From positions 1 to 64,000 of the forward strand of contig NZ_RHOK01000003.1 in NCBI RefSeq assembly GCF_003946175.1: a stretch of DNA of 64,000 bases, given 5' to 3'. Positions 50,385 through 59,285 of the stretch are shown in pieces. The notes under the pieces were generated by a model. The model was not told where the DNA came from, ran no database searches, and saw only the letters and a list, made by a program, of their open reading frames with translations. The position numbers were made by a program, and so were the translations under genes. Each line of letters starts with the position of its first letter. The stretch's first letter is position 1. The DNA is from Lacticaseibacillus suibinensis. Lineage in GTDB: Bacteria; Bacillota; Bacilli; Lactobacillales; Lactobacillaceae.

Positions 50385-51965
50385 ATGAAAATGACAATGA
50401 ATAAAGTGTCCCGTGCTGCCCTTGCTGGCTTAATGGTTTGCGGCCTCACTTTGTCCGCTGCCCCAGCATTGAATGCGGCCCCGGAAACGGTGCGGGCAAC
50501 GGCGGTAAGTCCGACTTTACCGGATAAAGTTACCGTGGAAATCAATAAGAAATTGCTCAAGTCCAATTATCAACTGACGCCAAACACTGGGGAAACCATC
50601 GCGGATCTTGAAGCGCTTGAGGGGATTGGAAACGTTGAATTTTCTGCCTACGATGTGACGAGTATCTTCTACGACTTACAGGCCGCTAATCCTGGTGTAT
50701 CTGCGGAGGATTTAACCAAGGAGATTGTGGCCGACTGGAGCGAAAAATATAAAGCTAGCGCGCCAGTGAAAGGCTCTGGAACGACTGACCCAGTAGATGG
50801 CACGCTCGAATTTAAAGACTTGGAGACGCGTACGACGAACGGAAAATACAAGCTGTATCTTTTCGAAGAAGGTAACAGTGATCGTACCGATATCTTGCGT
50901 TCCGTCCCAATGATTGTAGGTATGCCAGTGCGTAATGCGGCCAATACTGGGTTCTTAAAGACCATCAAGATTTATCCAAAGAATACCGGGCTAGAAAAAG
51001 AGCTGACGAACCCGAACGAAAACACCACAGACGGTAAAGTCTACAACTATGAAGTGGGTCAGAACCTTGAATACGAAACCAACTTGGTCATTCCTCATGG
51101 AATCCGGGATGCGGGTTCGAAAATCACTTCAATCAATCTGACCGACGTGATGTCGGCTGTTGGGACAACCCTGGATGGGGTACCATCAATCACCGTTGAA
51201 GGTGAGGATGAAGAGTTGCATGATCTCTTCGTGGCTGCCGGCACCTACACGGACTCCAACGATGATGATTGGGAGAATCATGCGGGCTTCAAGTATGAGA
51301 TTGATCTGGAAAAAGGGAGCAAGGAAAGTGAGATTATTGCCTTGCTGAACAAAATTGAAGGGAAAGCCTTGTCCATCAAGTACACCATGAAGATTAATAA
51401 GCATGCGGTGCCGAATCAAGATATTGGCAATACCTTCACCGGTGAATTTGGGAATGGACCAGAGCTGACCGTCGTTGACGAATCCCAAAAGGTTGAAACC
51501 AGTGGCCATAAGTTCACTAAATACGATGCCTATGATGAAAATCGAGGATTGCCAGATGCCGAATTCAAGTTGCAGAATAACGACGGTAAATGGGCAATTC
51601 TGAACAATCCTGGCGGGGAGGATGGCACATACAAACCAGAATCCATTCGTTGGGGCACCAAAGCCGAAGCGACAATCTTGAAGTCCGCAGCTAAGGGTCA
51701 CTTGCAGATCAATGGTTTGGAATCAGGCAAATATACTTTGGTTGAAACTAAGGCGCCAACTGGCTACAAGATTACCACTGAGGATACTAACTTCACGGTA
51801 GCCAAAGGCGTGCTGACTACAACTGCGCTTGGCTCAGATACCATCGCCAACACCCCACTCGATGGCGAACTGCCATTGACCGGTGGCATGGGCATTGCGG
51901 CCTTCCTGATTGTTGGGACGGCAGCGATGGGCACAGCGGTGATTTACAAGAAGCGCCACGCTTAA
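50385..51965 (+). CDS. major (backbone) pilin with LPLTG anchor (SpaA/SpaD-like)
   Basis: A 526-residue backbone pilin. Signal peptide 1-31. The pilin motif YPKN is at 197-200 (TIKIYPKN), supplying the lysine that accepts the sorted Thr of the next subunit. The E-box YTLVETKAPTGY is at 450-461, and the sorting signal LPLTG at 496-500 is followed by a hydrophobic helix and KKRHA. All three elements needed for sortase-C polymerisation are present. AGGAGG at 50370-50375 decides the start at 50385; the frame is open upstream. Confidence 0.94.
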   Translation: MKMTMNKVSRAALAGLMVCGLTLSAAPALNAAPETVRATAVSPTLPDKVTVEINKKLLKSNYQLTPNTGETIADLEALEGIGNVEFSAYDVTSIFYDLQAANPGVSAEDLTKEIVADWSEKYKASAPVKGSGTTDPVDGTLEFKDLETRTTNGKYKLYLFEEGNSDRTDILRSVPMIVGMPVRNAANTGFLKTIKIYPKNTGLEKELTNPNENTTDGKVYNYEVGQNLEYETNLVIPHGIRDAGSKITSINLTDVMSAVGTTLDGVPSITVEGEDEELHDLFVAAGTYTDSNDDDWENHAGFKYEIDLEKGSKESEIIALLNKIEGKALSIKYTMKINKHAVPNQDIGNTFTGEFGNGPELTVVDESQKVETSGHKFTKYDAYDENRGLPDAEFKLQNNDGKWAILNNPGGEDGTYKPESIRWGTKAEATILKSAAKGHLQINGLESGKYTLVETKAPTGYKITTEDTNFTVAKGVLTTTALGSDTIANTPLDGELPLTGGMGIAAFLIVGTAAMGTAVIYKKRHA

Positions 51966-51993
51966 TTCAATTTAAGTCAAAGGAGTGAAGGAG

Positions 51994-52824
51994 ATGAGCA
52001 AAAAACGCCGCTCCAGCCTCAAAGCTGAGCTGTTTGTGACCATCCTGTTTTTTGCCGGTCTGGCCGTGTTTGCTTATCCCTTCGTGGCCCGCGCTGTGAA
52101 TACCCTCACCTTAAGTGCTCGGGTGACGCGGGACCGGAAAAAAGCCGAAGCCAATGTGAAGCGGCAACAGGCGAAGATCAAGCGGGAAAACGAGGCTTTG
52201 GCCAAGCAAGGCTTGCGCCCAAATGCTGATGTTTTTACCCAAAAAGGCCAAGGGGTGCAGCAGATCAAAGCGCTACGTGAGCACCTGATTGGGGCAGTCA
52301 CGATTCCTAGTCTGGCGGTGAATCTGCCGCTCTACGACACCACCAATGAGGTTCTGATGGAATCAGGCGCGGTGGTGCTGCCAGGGACGAGTTTCCCGAC
52401 TGGCGGTGCCAGCACGCACACGGTGGTGACAGCGCATAGCGGGATTCCCAGCAAGACGTTGTTCGATGATCTGCATGAGCTGAAAAAAGGCCAGCTGTTC
52501 ATCTTCACCATCGATGGCGAGCATCTTGCCTACAAGGTGAATCGCATCAAGGTGATTGAGCCGGATGATGTGTCGAGTTTGCAGATTGAGCCAGGTAAAG
52601 ACTTGGCCACACTCATGACTTGCACACCAATCGGGCAAAATTCCCACCGGCTGCTGGTCACCGGCTACCGGGTCCCTTACACGGAGCAAGCCGCCAAGGC
52701 GAGTACCCGGAGCACCACGCGGGCCAAGGCCTTGAGCTGGGCGGTGATTGCTGCCGCGGTGCTGGGGCTGGCGCTCCTTGGGTATCTGATTTATCGCCTG
52801 GTGCGGAAGCATCGTCACCATTAA
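51994..52824 (+). CDS. srtC: class C pilin sortase
   Basis: A 276-residue membrane sortase with an N-terminal transmembrane helix (about 15-35), catalytic His in VVTAHSGIP, Cys in LATLMTCTPIGQN and Arg in HRLLVTGYR, and the C-terminal second transmembrane helix that marks class C. A lid-like region before the barrel contains PNADVF; the usual DP(F/W/Y) lid motif is not obvious. It polymerises the three pilins encoded before it. The ATG at 51994 has AAGGAG eight bases upstream; a GTG at 51985 is inside that site. Confidence 0.93.
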   Translation: MSKKRRSSLKAELFVTILFFAGLAVFAYPFVARAVNTLTLSARVTRDRKKAEANVKRQQAKIKRENEALAKQGLRPNADVFTQKGQGVQQIKALREHLIGAVTIPSLAVNLPLYDTTNEVLMESGAVVLPGTSFPTGGASTHTVVTAHSGIPSKTLFDDLHELKKGQLFIFTIDGEHLAYKVNRIKVIEPDDVSSLQIEPGKDLATLMTCTPIGQNSHRLLVTGYRVPYTEQAAKASTRSTTRAKALSWAVIAAAVLGLALLGYLIYRLVRKHRHH

Positions 52825-52833
52825 GGCGGCAGA

Positions 52834-52864
52834 ACGTCCTCGTTCATGAAGCGAGGGCGTTTTT
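52834..52864 (+). terminator. terminator of the pilus operon
   Basis: ACGTCCTCG (52834-52842) pairs with CGAGGGCGT (52852-52860), followed by TTTT. Confidence 0.88.
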
Positions 52865-52893
52865 GCATGCGCGTGAAAATTTTTTAAAATAAC

Positions 52894-52977
52894 GTTGACA
52901 GGTCAACTACTCGCTGTTACTATGTACCGGTACCTAGCAACAAAGAGTAGCTATCATTTGGCCCACTCTTGCTAGGA
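52894..52977 (+). promoter_or_regulatory. promoter and palindromic operators of the PadR operon
   Basis: TTGACA (52895-52900) and TACTAT (52918-52923) with 17-nt spacing form a near-consensus promoter. The -35 lies in the palindrome GTTGACAGGTCAAC (52894-52907), and GTACCGGTAC (52924-52933) sits right after the -10, so repressor binding would block initiation. CCTAGCAA and TTGCTAGG further on can form a leader hairpin. Confidence 0.78.
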
Positions 52978-53040
52978 CTCACAAGCTAGCAAGTGCCGCA
53001 TGCCGCCGAGCGAAGGCGGCTGCAGAGAAAGGTGAAGACA

Positions 53041-53376
53041 GTGAAGGGTTTAACGGAATTACTCAAAGGCGCGCTGGAAGGCATTGTCCTGCAGCGCATT
53101 AGCGAAGGCGAAACATACGGCTACGAGATCACAACGTATCTGGTCCACTTGGGCTTTGAAGATATCGTGGAAGGCACGGTGTATACCGTGCTGCTGCGGC
53201 TGGAGAAAAAAGGGCTACTCAATGTTGACCGGCGCAAGTCAGAAATGGGCCCGCCGCGCAAGTTCTACACGTTAAACTCAGCCGGCGCCGAGTATCTACA
53301 AGCATTTTGGCAGAAGTGGGAGTTTTTAGCCGCCACCATGGCCACATTGAAGGAGCAAGGTAATGACGAACATTAA
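53041..53376 (+). CDS. PadR-family transcriptional regulator
   Basis: A 111-residue PadR winged-helix protein: LLKGALEGIVLQRISEGETY, YGYEITTYLVHLGF, IVEGTVYTVLLRLEKKGLL and the wing GPPRKFYTLNSAGAEYL. It probably represses its own ABC operon through the palindromes at the promoter. Start is GTG at 53041, with AAAGGTGA upstream; the open frame continues upstream without a ribosome site. Overlaps the next gene by 14 nt. Confidence 0.9.
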   Translation: MKGLTELLKGALEGIVLQRISEGETYGYEITTYLVHLGFEDIVEGTVYTVLLRLEKKGLLNVDRRKSEMGPPRKFYTLNSAGAEYLQAFWQKWEFLAATMATLKEQGNDEH

Positions 53377-53710
53377 AAATAGTTTTAATAACATGATCAA
53401 AGACAAAAAACGCTACCGGCAATTTCTTAAGGACGTCAAGCAGCTGCCGGCGCCTTATGCCGACACGGTGACGGCGTTAACCAAGTATATTTGGAGCTTC
53501 GCCGGGAGCGGCGCGATGATGGATGTGCTGGAGGAAGTGCTGCACATTTTTCAAGAAAGTGCCGCTGATCAGGTCCCAGTCCGGCAAATTGTTGGCGAAG
53601 ATCCGGTGGAGTTTGCCGAAAATATCATGGCGCAATATCCAGAAGAAATGTGGCTGATTAAGTATCGCAAGCAGCTGCGGCAGAAAGTTAAAGAGGCTGA
53701 GCAGGAATGA
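53363..53710 (+). CDS. DUF1048 family protein
   Basis: A 115-residue helical protein (NSFNNMIKDKKRYRQFLKDV, VLEEVLHIFQESAADQVPV, FAENIMAQYPEEMWLIKYRK) matching DUF1048, which is typically found between a PadR regulator and a DrrA-type exporter. Function unknown; by context it takes part in the exporter or its control. Its stop overlaps the ATPase start by 4 nt. Confidence 0.82.
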   Translation: MTNIKNSFNNMIKDKKRYRQFLKDVKQLPAPYADTVTALTKYIWSFAGSGAMMDVLEEVLHIFQESAADQVPVRQIVGEDPVEFAENIMAQYPEEMWLIKYRKQLRQKVKEAEQE

Positions 53711-54621
53711 AAGCAATCATTGTCAAAGGCGTGACCAAAGATTTTGGCGCGCTGCCGGTGCTGAAAGGCGTCAATCTTGAAGTTGAGCAAGGCGAAATCT
53801 TCACCTTGCTCGGCGCAAATGGGGCCGGAAAAAGCACGTTGATCAATATTCTCACCACGCTGTCGCAGCCAACTGCCGGCACCGTGGTGATCATGGGGCT
53901 GGACCCGCGCACTGCTGGCAACCAGGTGCGCCGGCTGATGAGCTTGAATGCGCAGGCCACCACGTTGGACGGCGAATTCACCGGCGCCGAGAACCTGCGC
54001 TTGATTGCCCGGCTGCGGGGCGTGAAGGATGTCCCAGCCGAAATTGATGGCCTGGCGCAGCGGCTGGATTTGACCAGCTTTTTGAACCGGAAAGTCAAAA
54101 CCTATTCTGGCGGCATGCGGCGGCGCTTGGATTTGGCCATGTCCTTGTTGGGAGATCCGCAGCTGATTTTTCTGGATGAGCCAACCACTGGGGTTGATCC
54201 GCAAAACCGCCTTGCGTTGTGGCAGATGATTAAAGAACTGCGCGATGCCGGCAAAACCGTGTTCCTCACCACGCAATATCTCGATGAGGCTGACGCTTTA
54301 TCCGATCATATCGCGTTCATTCATGATGGCGTGATTGTTAAATCGGGCACGCCAGCGGCCATCAAGCAGCGGGTCACGGCGACTTATACCCTGCAAGTCG
54401 CACCAGCTGATGAGGCTGTCGCAACAGCGACGCTCGGGGCGGCAGGTATCGCCTTTACCCCAACAGAACATGGGCTTTCGCTGACTGCTACGCAGGGCGA
54501 GCCAGCCCTGGCGGCACTACTCGATCCAGGGGTGACGGTGGAACATTACGACCAGGATGAAACCGATTTGGAATCGGTCTTCCTCAATGTCACCAAGGAG
54601 GCAGTTCATGCAAACCTTTAA
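53707..54621 (+). CDS. ABC exporter ATPase, DrrA-like
   Basis: A 304-residue ATPase: Walker A GANGAGKSTLI, Q-loop region SLNAQATTLDGEFTG, signature YSGGMRRRLDLAMSL, Walker B LIFLDEPTTGVDP, H-loop LTTQYLDEADAL, and a C-terminal DrrA-like domain. Expected to drive drug or lipid export with the following permease. Overlaps both neighbours, so the operon is tightly coupled. Confidence 0.92.
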   Translation: MKAIIVKGVTKDFGALPVLKGVNLEVEQGEIFTLLGANGAGKSTLINILTTLSQPTAGTVVIMGLDPRTAGNQVRRLMSLNAQATTLDGEFTGAENLRLIARLRGVKDVPAEIDGLAQRLDLTSFLNRKVKTYSGGMRRRLDLAMSLLGDPQLIFLDEPTTGVDPQNRLALWQMIKELRDAGKTVFLTTQYLDEADALSDHIAFIHDGVIVKSGTPAAIKQRVTATYTLQVAPADEAVATATLGAAGIAFTPTEHGLSLTATQGEPALAALLDPGVTVEHYDQDETDLESVFLNVTKEAVHANL

Positions 54622-55387
54622 CCAGCTCCGCACGTTAACCGGGCGCATCATCCGGCAAAACCTGACCAACGCCGACACCATCATTACGGTGATTGCGATG
54701 CCGGTGTTCATGTTGCTGTTTTTCGTCTATGTCATGGGTGGCAACATTGCCACGACTGGGGCAGGCGGCGCCCAGGCTTATCTGCTTTACGCTTTGCCCG
54801 GGTTTCTGCTGCTGACAATGGCGATGGGGTCAGCTTACACCTCAATGCGCATCAACCTCGATCGCACTTCAGGCTTTTTGGATCGGCTGCACTCACTGCC
54901 GATTGCCCGCTGGGTGATTTTGGGTTCGCATGTCCTCGCGTCAGTGACCTTTATGCTGATGGCCGAAGCACTGGTCTTTCTGGTTGGCGTACTGATTGGC
55001 TACCGCGCTGATGTGACCGTCAGTTCGGCGCTGCTGTTTGTTGGCTTGTCGGTGTTGTTCGGCCTAGGCATCACGCTCCTAGCGATTCCATTTTCGCTGA
55101 AGGCCGACAACTACGCTTCTGCTGGCGGCTTCTCTTATGTGCTCCTGATGCTGCTGTTTGTCAGCTCGGCTTTGATGCCTACCACTGGGATGGCGAAGCC
55201 CGTGCATTTCTTTGCTGATCATCAGCCGATGACCCCGATTGTGAACACCGCCCGCGGTTTGCTCAATCAGGCGGTGGCGGTGAGTCAGCACACTGAATGG
55301 CTCGCGGCCGCTTGGTTAGTCGGCGCCATTGTGATTTGCGGTTTCCTGTCCTATCGCGTCTATGTGCGGATGTTTCTAACGCGCTAA
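54608..55387 (+). CDS. ABC-2 type permease of the exporter
   Basis: A 259-residue membrane protein with six transmembrane segments and the ABC-2 pattern (IITVIAMPVFMLLFFVYVMG, LDRTSGFLDRLHSLPIARW, and the final PMTPIVNTARGLLNQ). GGAGG lies five bases before the ATG at 54608, inside the ATPase gene. Substrate unknown; a PadR-controlled exporter usually relieves antibiotic or envelope stress. Confidence 0.9.
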   Translation: MQTFNQLRTLTGRIIRQNLTNADTIITVIAMPVFMLLFFVYVMGGNIATTGAGGAQAYLLYALPGFLLLTMAMGSAYTSMRINLDRTSGFLDRLHSLPIARWVILGSHVLASVTFMLMAEALVFLVGVLIGYRADVTVSSALLFVGLSVLFGLGITLLAIPFSLKADNYASAGGFSYVLLMLLFVSSALMPTTGMAKPVHFFADHQPMTPIVNTARGLLNQAVAVSQHTEWLAAAWLVGAIVICGFLSYRVYVRMFLTR

Positions 55388-55397
55388 CCCAGATTCA

Positions 55398-55438
55398 AAA
55401 AGTGTGCCCGCGGCGCTTGGCTGAGGGCACACTTTTTT
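55398..55438. terminator. bidirectional terminator
   Basis: AAAGTGTGCCC (55399-55409) and GGGCACACTTT (55425-55435) form an 11-bp stem with A and T runs outside on both strands. It serves the ABC operon and the convergent UvrA-like gene. Confidence 0.92.
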
Positions 55439-55445
55439 GTTGTAA

Positions 55446-57983
55446 TCACTTGGCAAAATGCGCGAGGTGAGCGGCAAGGTACTGGCCGGTGTGACCGGCT
55501 TTGCTCTGGGCTACTTCCTGCGGCGTGCCGCTGGCGACGATTTCACCGCCGAAGCGGCCCCCTTCAGGACCGAGGTCAAGCAGGTAGTCGGCATTGGCCA
55601 GAACATCAAGGTCATGTTCGATGGTGAGCACCGTGCCGCCGGCGTCGATCAAATGCTGGAACACTTGCAGCAAGGTGGCCACGTCCAAGGGATGCAAACC
55701 GACAGAGGGTTCATCGAAGACAAATAGCGTGCCTTTTTGGCTTTTCCCCATGTGAGCCGTGAGCTTGAGACGCTGGGCCTCGCCGCCGGAGAGACTCGGG
55801 GTGCTTTCGCCGAGGTGCAAATAACCCAGCCCCATGTCATGGAGCGTCTGCAAGGTTTGTTCAATCGCGGGTTGGTCGGCGAACACTGGCAGGGCCTCAT
55901 CGACGCCCAGGTTCAACAGATCCGCAATGGATTGGCCCTGCCACTTGATCTCCAGTACTTCGGGGTTGTAGCGCTGGCCTCGACAGGTTGGACAAACTTG
56001 CTGCATATCTGGCAGGTATTGGATGTCCAAACTGATTTGCCCGGTACCGCCACAAGTCGGGCAGGCGCCAGCAGCCACGTTATAGGAGAAGTTGCTGGCG
56101 GTATAGCCCCGCTGTTGACTGGCGGGCAGGCTGGCGAAAAGGTCGCGCAGGCGGTCGAGAATGTTGGTGTAAGTCGCCACGGTTGAGCGCACATTTTTGC
56201 CGACGGGACTGGCATCAATGGCGACCACGCGCCGCAGTCCGCCGCGGTGCAAGTTCTGGACAAAGCTGGGCGCGGGCTTGGTTTTCGTCGCCGTCAAAGC
56301 CGGGACTAGCGCATCAAACACCAGCGTCGACTTGCCGGCCCCGGAAAAACCGGACACGGCGCTAAGCTGGTTGACCGGGAAGGTAGCAGTGAGATGGTGC
56401 AAGTTGAAGCGGTCAGTGACGGTGACGCCGTACCACTTTTTGGCGGCCACGGTGGCGCGCTGGGCAGTCGGCCGCACAATCAAGTCGGCTTGGCCGGTGA
56501 GATACGGGCCGATCAAGGAGTGCGGCGCCTTGGCGATCGCGGTAGGTGGGCCTTGATTGATCAGACGGCCTCCCGCGGCGCCGGCGCGAGGGCCAATTTC
56601 AAGTACCTCATCAGCGGCTTCGATAATGGCCGTGTCGTGATCAACTACCACGACGGAATTACCTTGTGCGACCAAGCCGCGCATGACCGCAATCAAACCG
56701 GCCACGTTAGCGGGGTGCAAGCCAATCGACGGTTCATCAAGCACATAGAGGACGCCGGTGGTTTGGGTGCGTAGCGTGCGCGACAGTTGAATCCGTTGCA
56801 GCTCACCAGTGGACAAGCTGGCGCCGGCGCGACTGAGCTGCAGGTAAGACAGTCCCAAATCCAGCAGTGGCTGCAAAATCGTGGTTAATTCACGGATGAT
56901 ATCATGCGCTAAGGCCTGCATGTCCTCGGGCAACCAGGTGAAAATCTTGGGGATGAACGCCTGAAGGTCACTCAGCGTCATGGCGGAAACATCGGCAATG
57001 GTCTTGCCGGCAATCAGCTGATGCAGCAGCTCCGGCCGGAAGCGCGTGCCGTAGCAAGTGGGGCACACATCGAAGCGGTAGAAACGATTCAGCCGCGTGA
57101 TGGCGCGCTCGTTCGTGGTCGTCGCCATGGAGTCTTCCACGGCGTTGAAGGCATTTTCGAACATGGCATTGTCCATGTGGAAAATCTTGCCGGATTTACT
57201 AGGAATATTGATCGAGTAGGTGCGTTTGGTGCCGTGCCAAACCATGTCTTGCTGCTTTTTGGGCAGGTCTTGGAAAGGCGTGTCGATATCGATGCCGATC
57301 TGCTGGGCCACCAGGGGCATAAAATTGCGGCCGGGCAGGCGCCAAGAAGCGACGGCACCATTGCGAATGGTCAGGCTGGGGTCGGGAATTAGGCGATCCG
57401 TGGCCAGCGTTTTGGCTTCCCCAGTGCCGTTACAGGTGGGGCAGGCGCCAGCGGAGTTGAAGGCAAAATCTTCCGCCCCGAAAGCCTGAAATTTAACCCC
57501 ACAAGTGGGACAGGTGATCTCGCCCATGCCACTGCCAGGCTGATTCGGCAAATCCATGCTTTGGGCAATGGCCAGCGTGGGCGGGACCTGATGGCCATTG
57601 GGACATTGCGGCGATCCCAGACGAGAAAACATCAAGCGCAGGACATTTAGCGCCTCAGTGGTAGTGCCAACCGTGGAACGAATGCCCGGCACCACCGGGC
57701 GCTGACGCAAGGCAATGGCGCTGGGAATATGCTGAATCGATTCGACTTGGGCATGGCCGACTTGGCCGAGCCGGCGCCGGGTGTAAGTCGACAGCGCCGA
57801 GACATAGCGCCGCATGCCTTCTGCATACAACACGCCCATGGCCAGCGATGATTTACCGGAGCCGCTGCGGCCGGTGATAGCCACTAGCTTGTGCAGGGGG
57901 ATATTCACATTAACATGTTTGAGGTTATTGACGTACGCGCCAGTGACCCGAATTTGATCTGGAATCGTGGTAGACTGTGACAT
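55446..57983 (-). CDS. UvrA-like ABC ATPase (UvrA2 type)
   Basis: An 845-residue double-ATPase protein of the UvrA family, about 100 residues shorter than housekeeping UvrA. It has Walker A GRSGSGKSSLAMG near the N-terminus and GFSGAGKSTLVFD in the second half, signatures SLSTGELQRIQLSR and SLSGGEAQRLKLTAH, Walker B YVLDEPSIGLHP and FVFDEPSVGLHP, and several CPTC zinc-finger pairs. Short paralogues of this type (UvrA2/DrrC-like) are linked to drug tolerance rather than general excision repair; the normal UvrB partner is not nearby. Divergent from the nitroreductase gene with only 47 nt between starts. Confidence 0.88.
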   Translation of the reverse strand: MSQSTTIPDQIRVTGAYVNNLKHVNVNIPLHKLVAITGRSGSGKSSLAMGVLYAEGMRRYVSALSTYTRRRLGQVGHAQVESIQHIPSAIALRQRPVVPGIRSTVGTTTEALNVLRLMFSRLGSPQCPNGHQVPPTLAIAQSMDLPNQPGSGMGEITCPTCGVKFQAFGAEDFAFNSAGACPTCNGTGEAKTLATDRLIPDPSLTIRNGAVASWRLPGRNFMPLVAQQIGIDIDTPFQDLPKKQQDMVWHGTKRTYSINIPSKSGKIFHMDNAMFENAFNAVEDSMATTTNERAITRLNRFYRFDVCPTCYGTRFRPELLHQLIAGKTIADVSAMTLSDLQAFIPKIFTWLPEDMQALAHDIIRELTTILQPLLDLGLSYLQLSRAGASLSTGELQRIQLSRTLRTQTTGVLYVLDEPSIGLHPANVAGLIAVMRGLVAQGNSVVVVDHDTAIIEAADEVLEIGPRAGAAGGRLINQGPPTAIAKAPHSLIGPYLTGQADLIVRPTAQRATVAAKKWYGVTVTDRFNLHHLTATFPVNQLSAVSGFSGAGKSTLVFDALVPALTATKTKPAPSFVQNLHRGGLRRVVAIDASPVGKNVRSTVATYTNILDRLRDLFASLPASQQRGYTASNFSYNVAAGACPTCGGTGQISLDIQYLPDMQQVCPTCRGQRYNPEVLEIKWQGQSIADLLNLGVDEALPVFADQPAIEQTLQTLHDMGLGYLHLGESTPSLSGGEAQRLKLTAHMGKSQKGTLFVFDEPSVGLHPLDVATLLQVFQHLIDAGGTVLTIEHDLDVLANADYLLDLGPEGGRFGGEIVASGTPQEVAQSKAGHTGQYLAAHLAHFAK

Positions 57984-58030
57984 AGAAACCCTTCTTGGTG
58001 GATAAATTTGATGGTGAAAGTAGGCAAAAG

Positions 58031-58756
58031 ATGACTGAGCAACCTTTGAAACACCGCAGTATTCGCGATTTTGCCGCGGCGCCGAGTGCCGCGCAACAGG
58101 CAGCGCTTGAGACCACCGCGCAGGAAACCGCCTCGAGCAATTATTTGCAGCAGTTCACCTTGATTAAGGTGACGGATACAGCCAAAAAACAGGCCATCGC
58201 TGAGCTGACGCATTGCCCGTTTGTGGCTGGACCGGGGCTGCTTTATGTGTTCGTGCTGGATACCCACCGCAACTTGCGGCAGGTGCCTGCTGCTGACGCT
58301 CATAATTTAACCGGCTGGGCGGCATTTCTCGCTGGTGCGGCGGATTGCCAGTTGGCAGCGCAGGCGCTGGTCAGTGAAGCCGAAACGCAGGGACTGGGGA
58401 CGTGCTATTTGGGCAGTATCTTAAATGACCCGCGGCAGATGATTAGCCTGTTGCAGTTGCCGCGCCATACTTTTCCGTTGCTTGGCGTGATGGTTGGCGT
58501 GCCAGAAGGCTTATCGCAGCCCAAGCCCCGCCTGCCGCATGCGGTGGTGGTTGGGGACAATCAATACCCAACCTGGGATGCTGCTGCCCTTCAGGACTAT
58601 GATAACACCACCCGCGATTATTATCGGAATCGCCCGGTGAATGCCCGTGATAGCGGCTTCGTCGACATGCTTTTGGCCTACACAAAAACCGACCTGCATC
58701 AAAGAGATGAGATCGGTCGAATTTTGAAGGCTCAAGGGTTTGAGCTGCCGCAATGA
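58031..58756 (+). CDS. NADPH-dependent nitro/flavin reductase (NfrA-like)
   Basis: A 241-residue FMN-dependent nitroreductase-family protein: the opening LKHRSIRDFA supplies the FMN-phosphate Arg pair, ETQGLGTCYLGSILNDP and FPLLGVMVGVPEG are typical of NfrA/FrxA-type oxidoreductases. Cytoplasmic; reduces nitroaromatics, quinones or flavin. AGG is seven bases before the ATG at 58031; the frame is open to a GTG at 57995. Convergent with a MarR gene whose stop is directly adjacent. Confidence 0.87.
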   Translation: MTEQPLKHRSIRDFAAAPSAAQQAALETTAQETASSNYLQQFTLIKVTDTAKKQAIAELTHCPFVAGPGLLYVFVLDTHRNLRQVPAADAHNLTGWAAFLAGAADCQLAAQALVSEAETQGLGTCYLGSILNDPRQMISLLQLPRHTFPLLGVMVGVPEGLSQPKPRLPHAVVVGDNQYPTWDAAALQDYDNTTRDYYRNRPVNARDSGFVDMLLAYTKTDLHQRDEIGRILKAQGFELPQ

Positions 58757-59176
58757 TTACTCGGGATTAATCAGCACCTCATTGGCTTGATCCAGCAGGT
58801 CAATGAGTTTGTTGAATTGCTTTTTACCGAGGCCGGCTTTGAGCGTGTTCATCGGCTTGAAATAGGCTTCCGCCATTTCTCGCACAGCTGCTTTGCCTGG
58901 TTCGGTGACCACCAAGGTAAAACTGCGATTATCGTTAGGGTCGCCGATTCTCTCCAGCAGGCCGTCATCGAGCAGTGGTCCCATCATTTTGGTGATGGCG
59001 GCTTTGGATAGACCCATGGCATCAGCCAGCTCGGTCGGCGTTGGCGGCGTGTCCTCTGCCGCGACCCAAAACAGCAGATTTTGCTGCGCCAAGGGCCGCT
59101 CCTGGGCGCCTTCTGTGGCGGTGAGGCGGGTGAACTGGTTCAAGGTTTGGTTGATTTGAAGATGACGCAACTTCAT
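58757..59176 (-). CDS. MarR-family transcriptional regulator
   Basis: A 139-residue MarR protein: TPTELADAMGLSKAAITKMM is the recognition helix region and LLERIGDPNDNRSFTLVVTE the wing. AAGGAAG upstream of the ATG at 59176 decides the start; the open frame extends to 59263. GTTGA occurs twice (about 59195 and 59208, plus strand) in the promoter region and may belong to its operator. It may control the nitroreductase or UvrA-like gene, an inference from position. Confidence 0.9.
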   Translation of the reverse strand: MKLRHLQINQTLNQFTRLTATEGAQERPLAQQNLLFWVAAEDTPPTPTELADAMGLSKAAITKMMGPLLDDGLLERIGDPNDNRSFTLVVTEPGKAAVREMAEAYFKPMNTLKAGLGKKQFNKLIDLLDQANEVLINPE

Positions 59177-59285
59177 GAAGTTCACTTCCTTTATGTTGAT
59201 GATCCGGTTGACTACTTTAAGCATAGCCGGTTGCCAGTAAGGAAAGCAATTAAGAGGCGTCAAGGAAAGTGGAAGGAGTAAGCAG

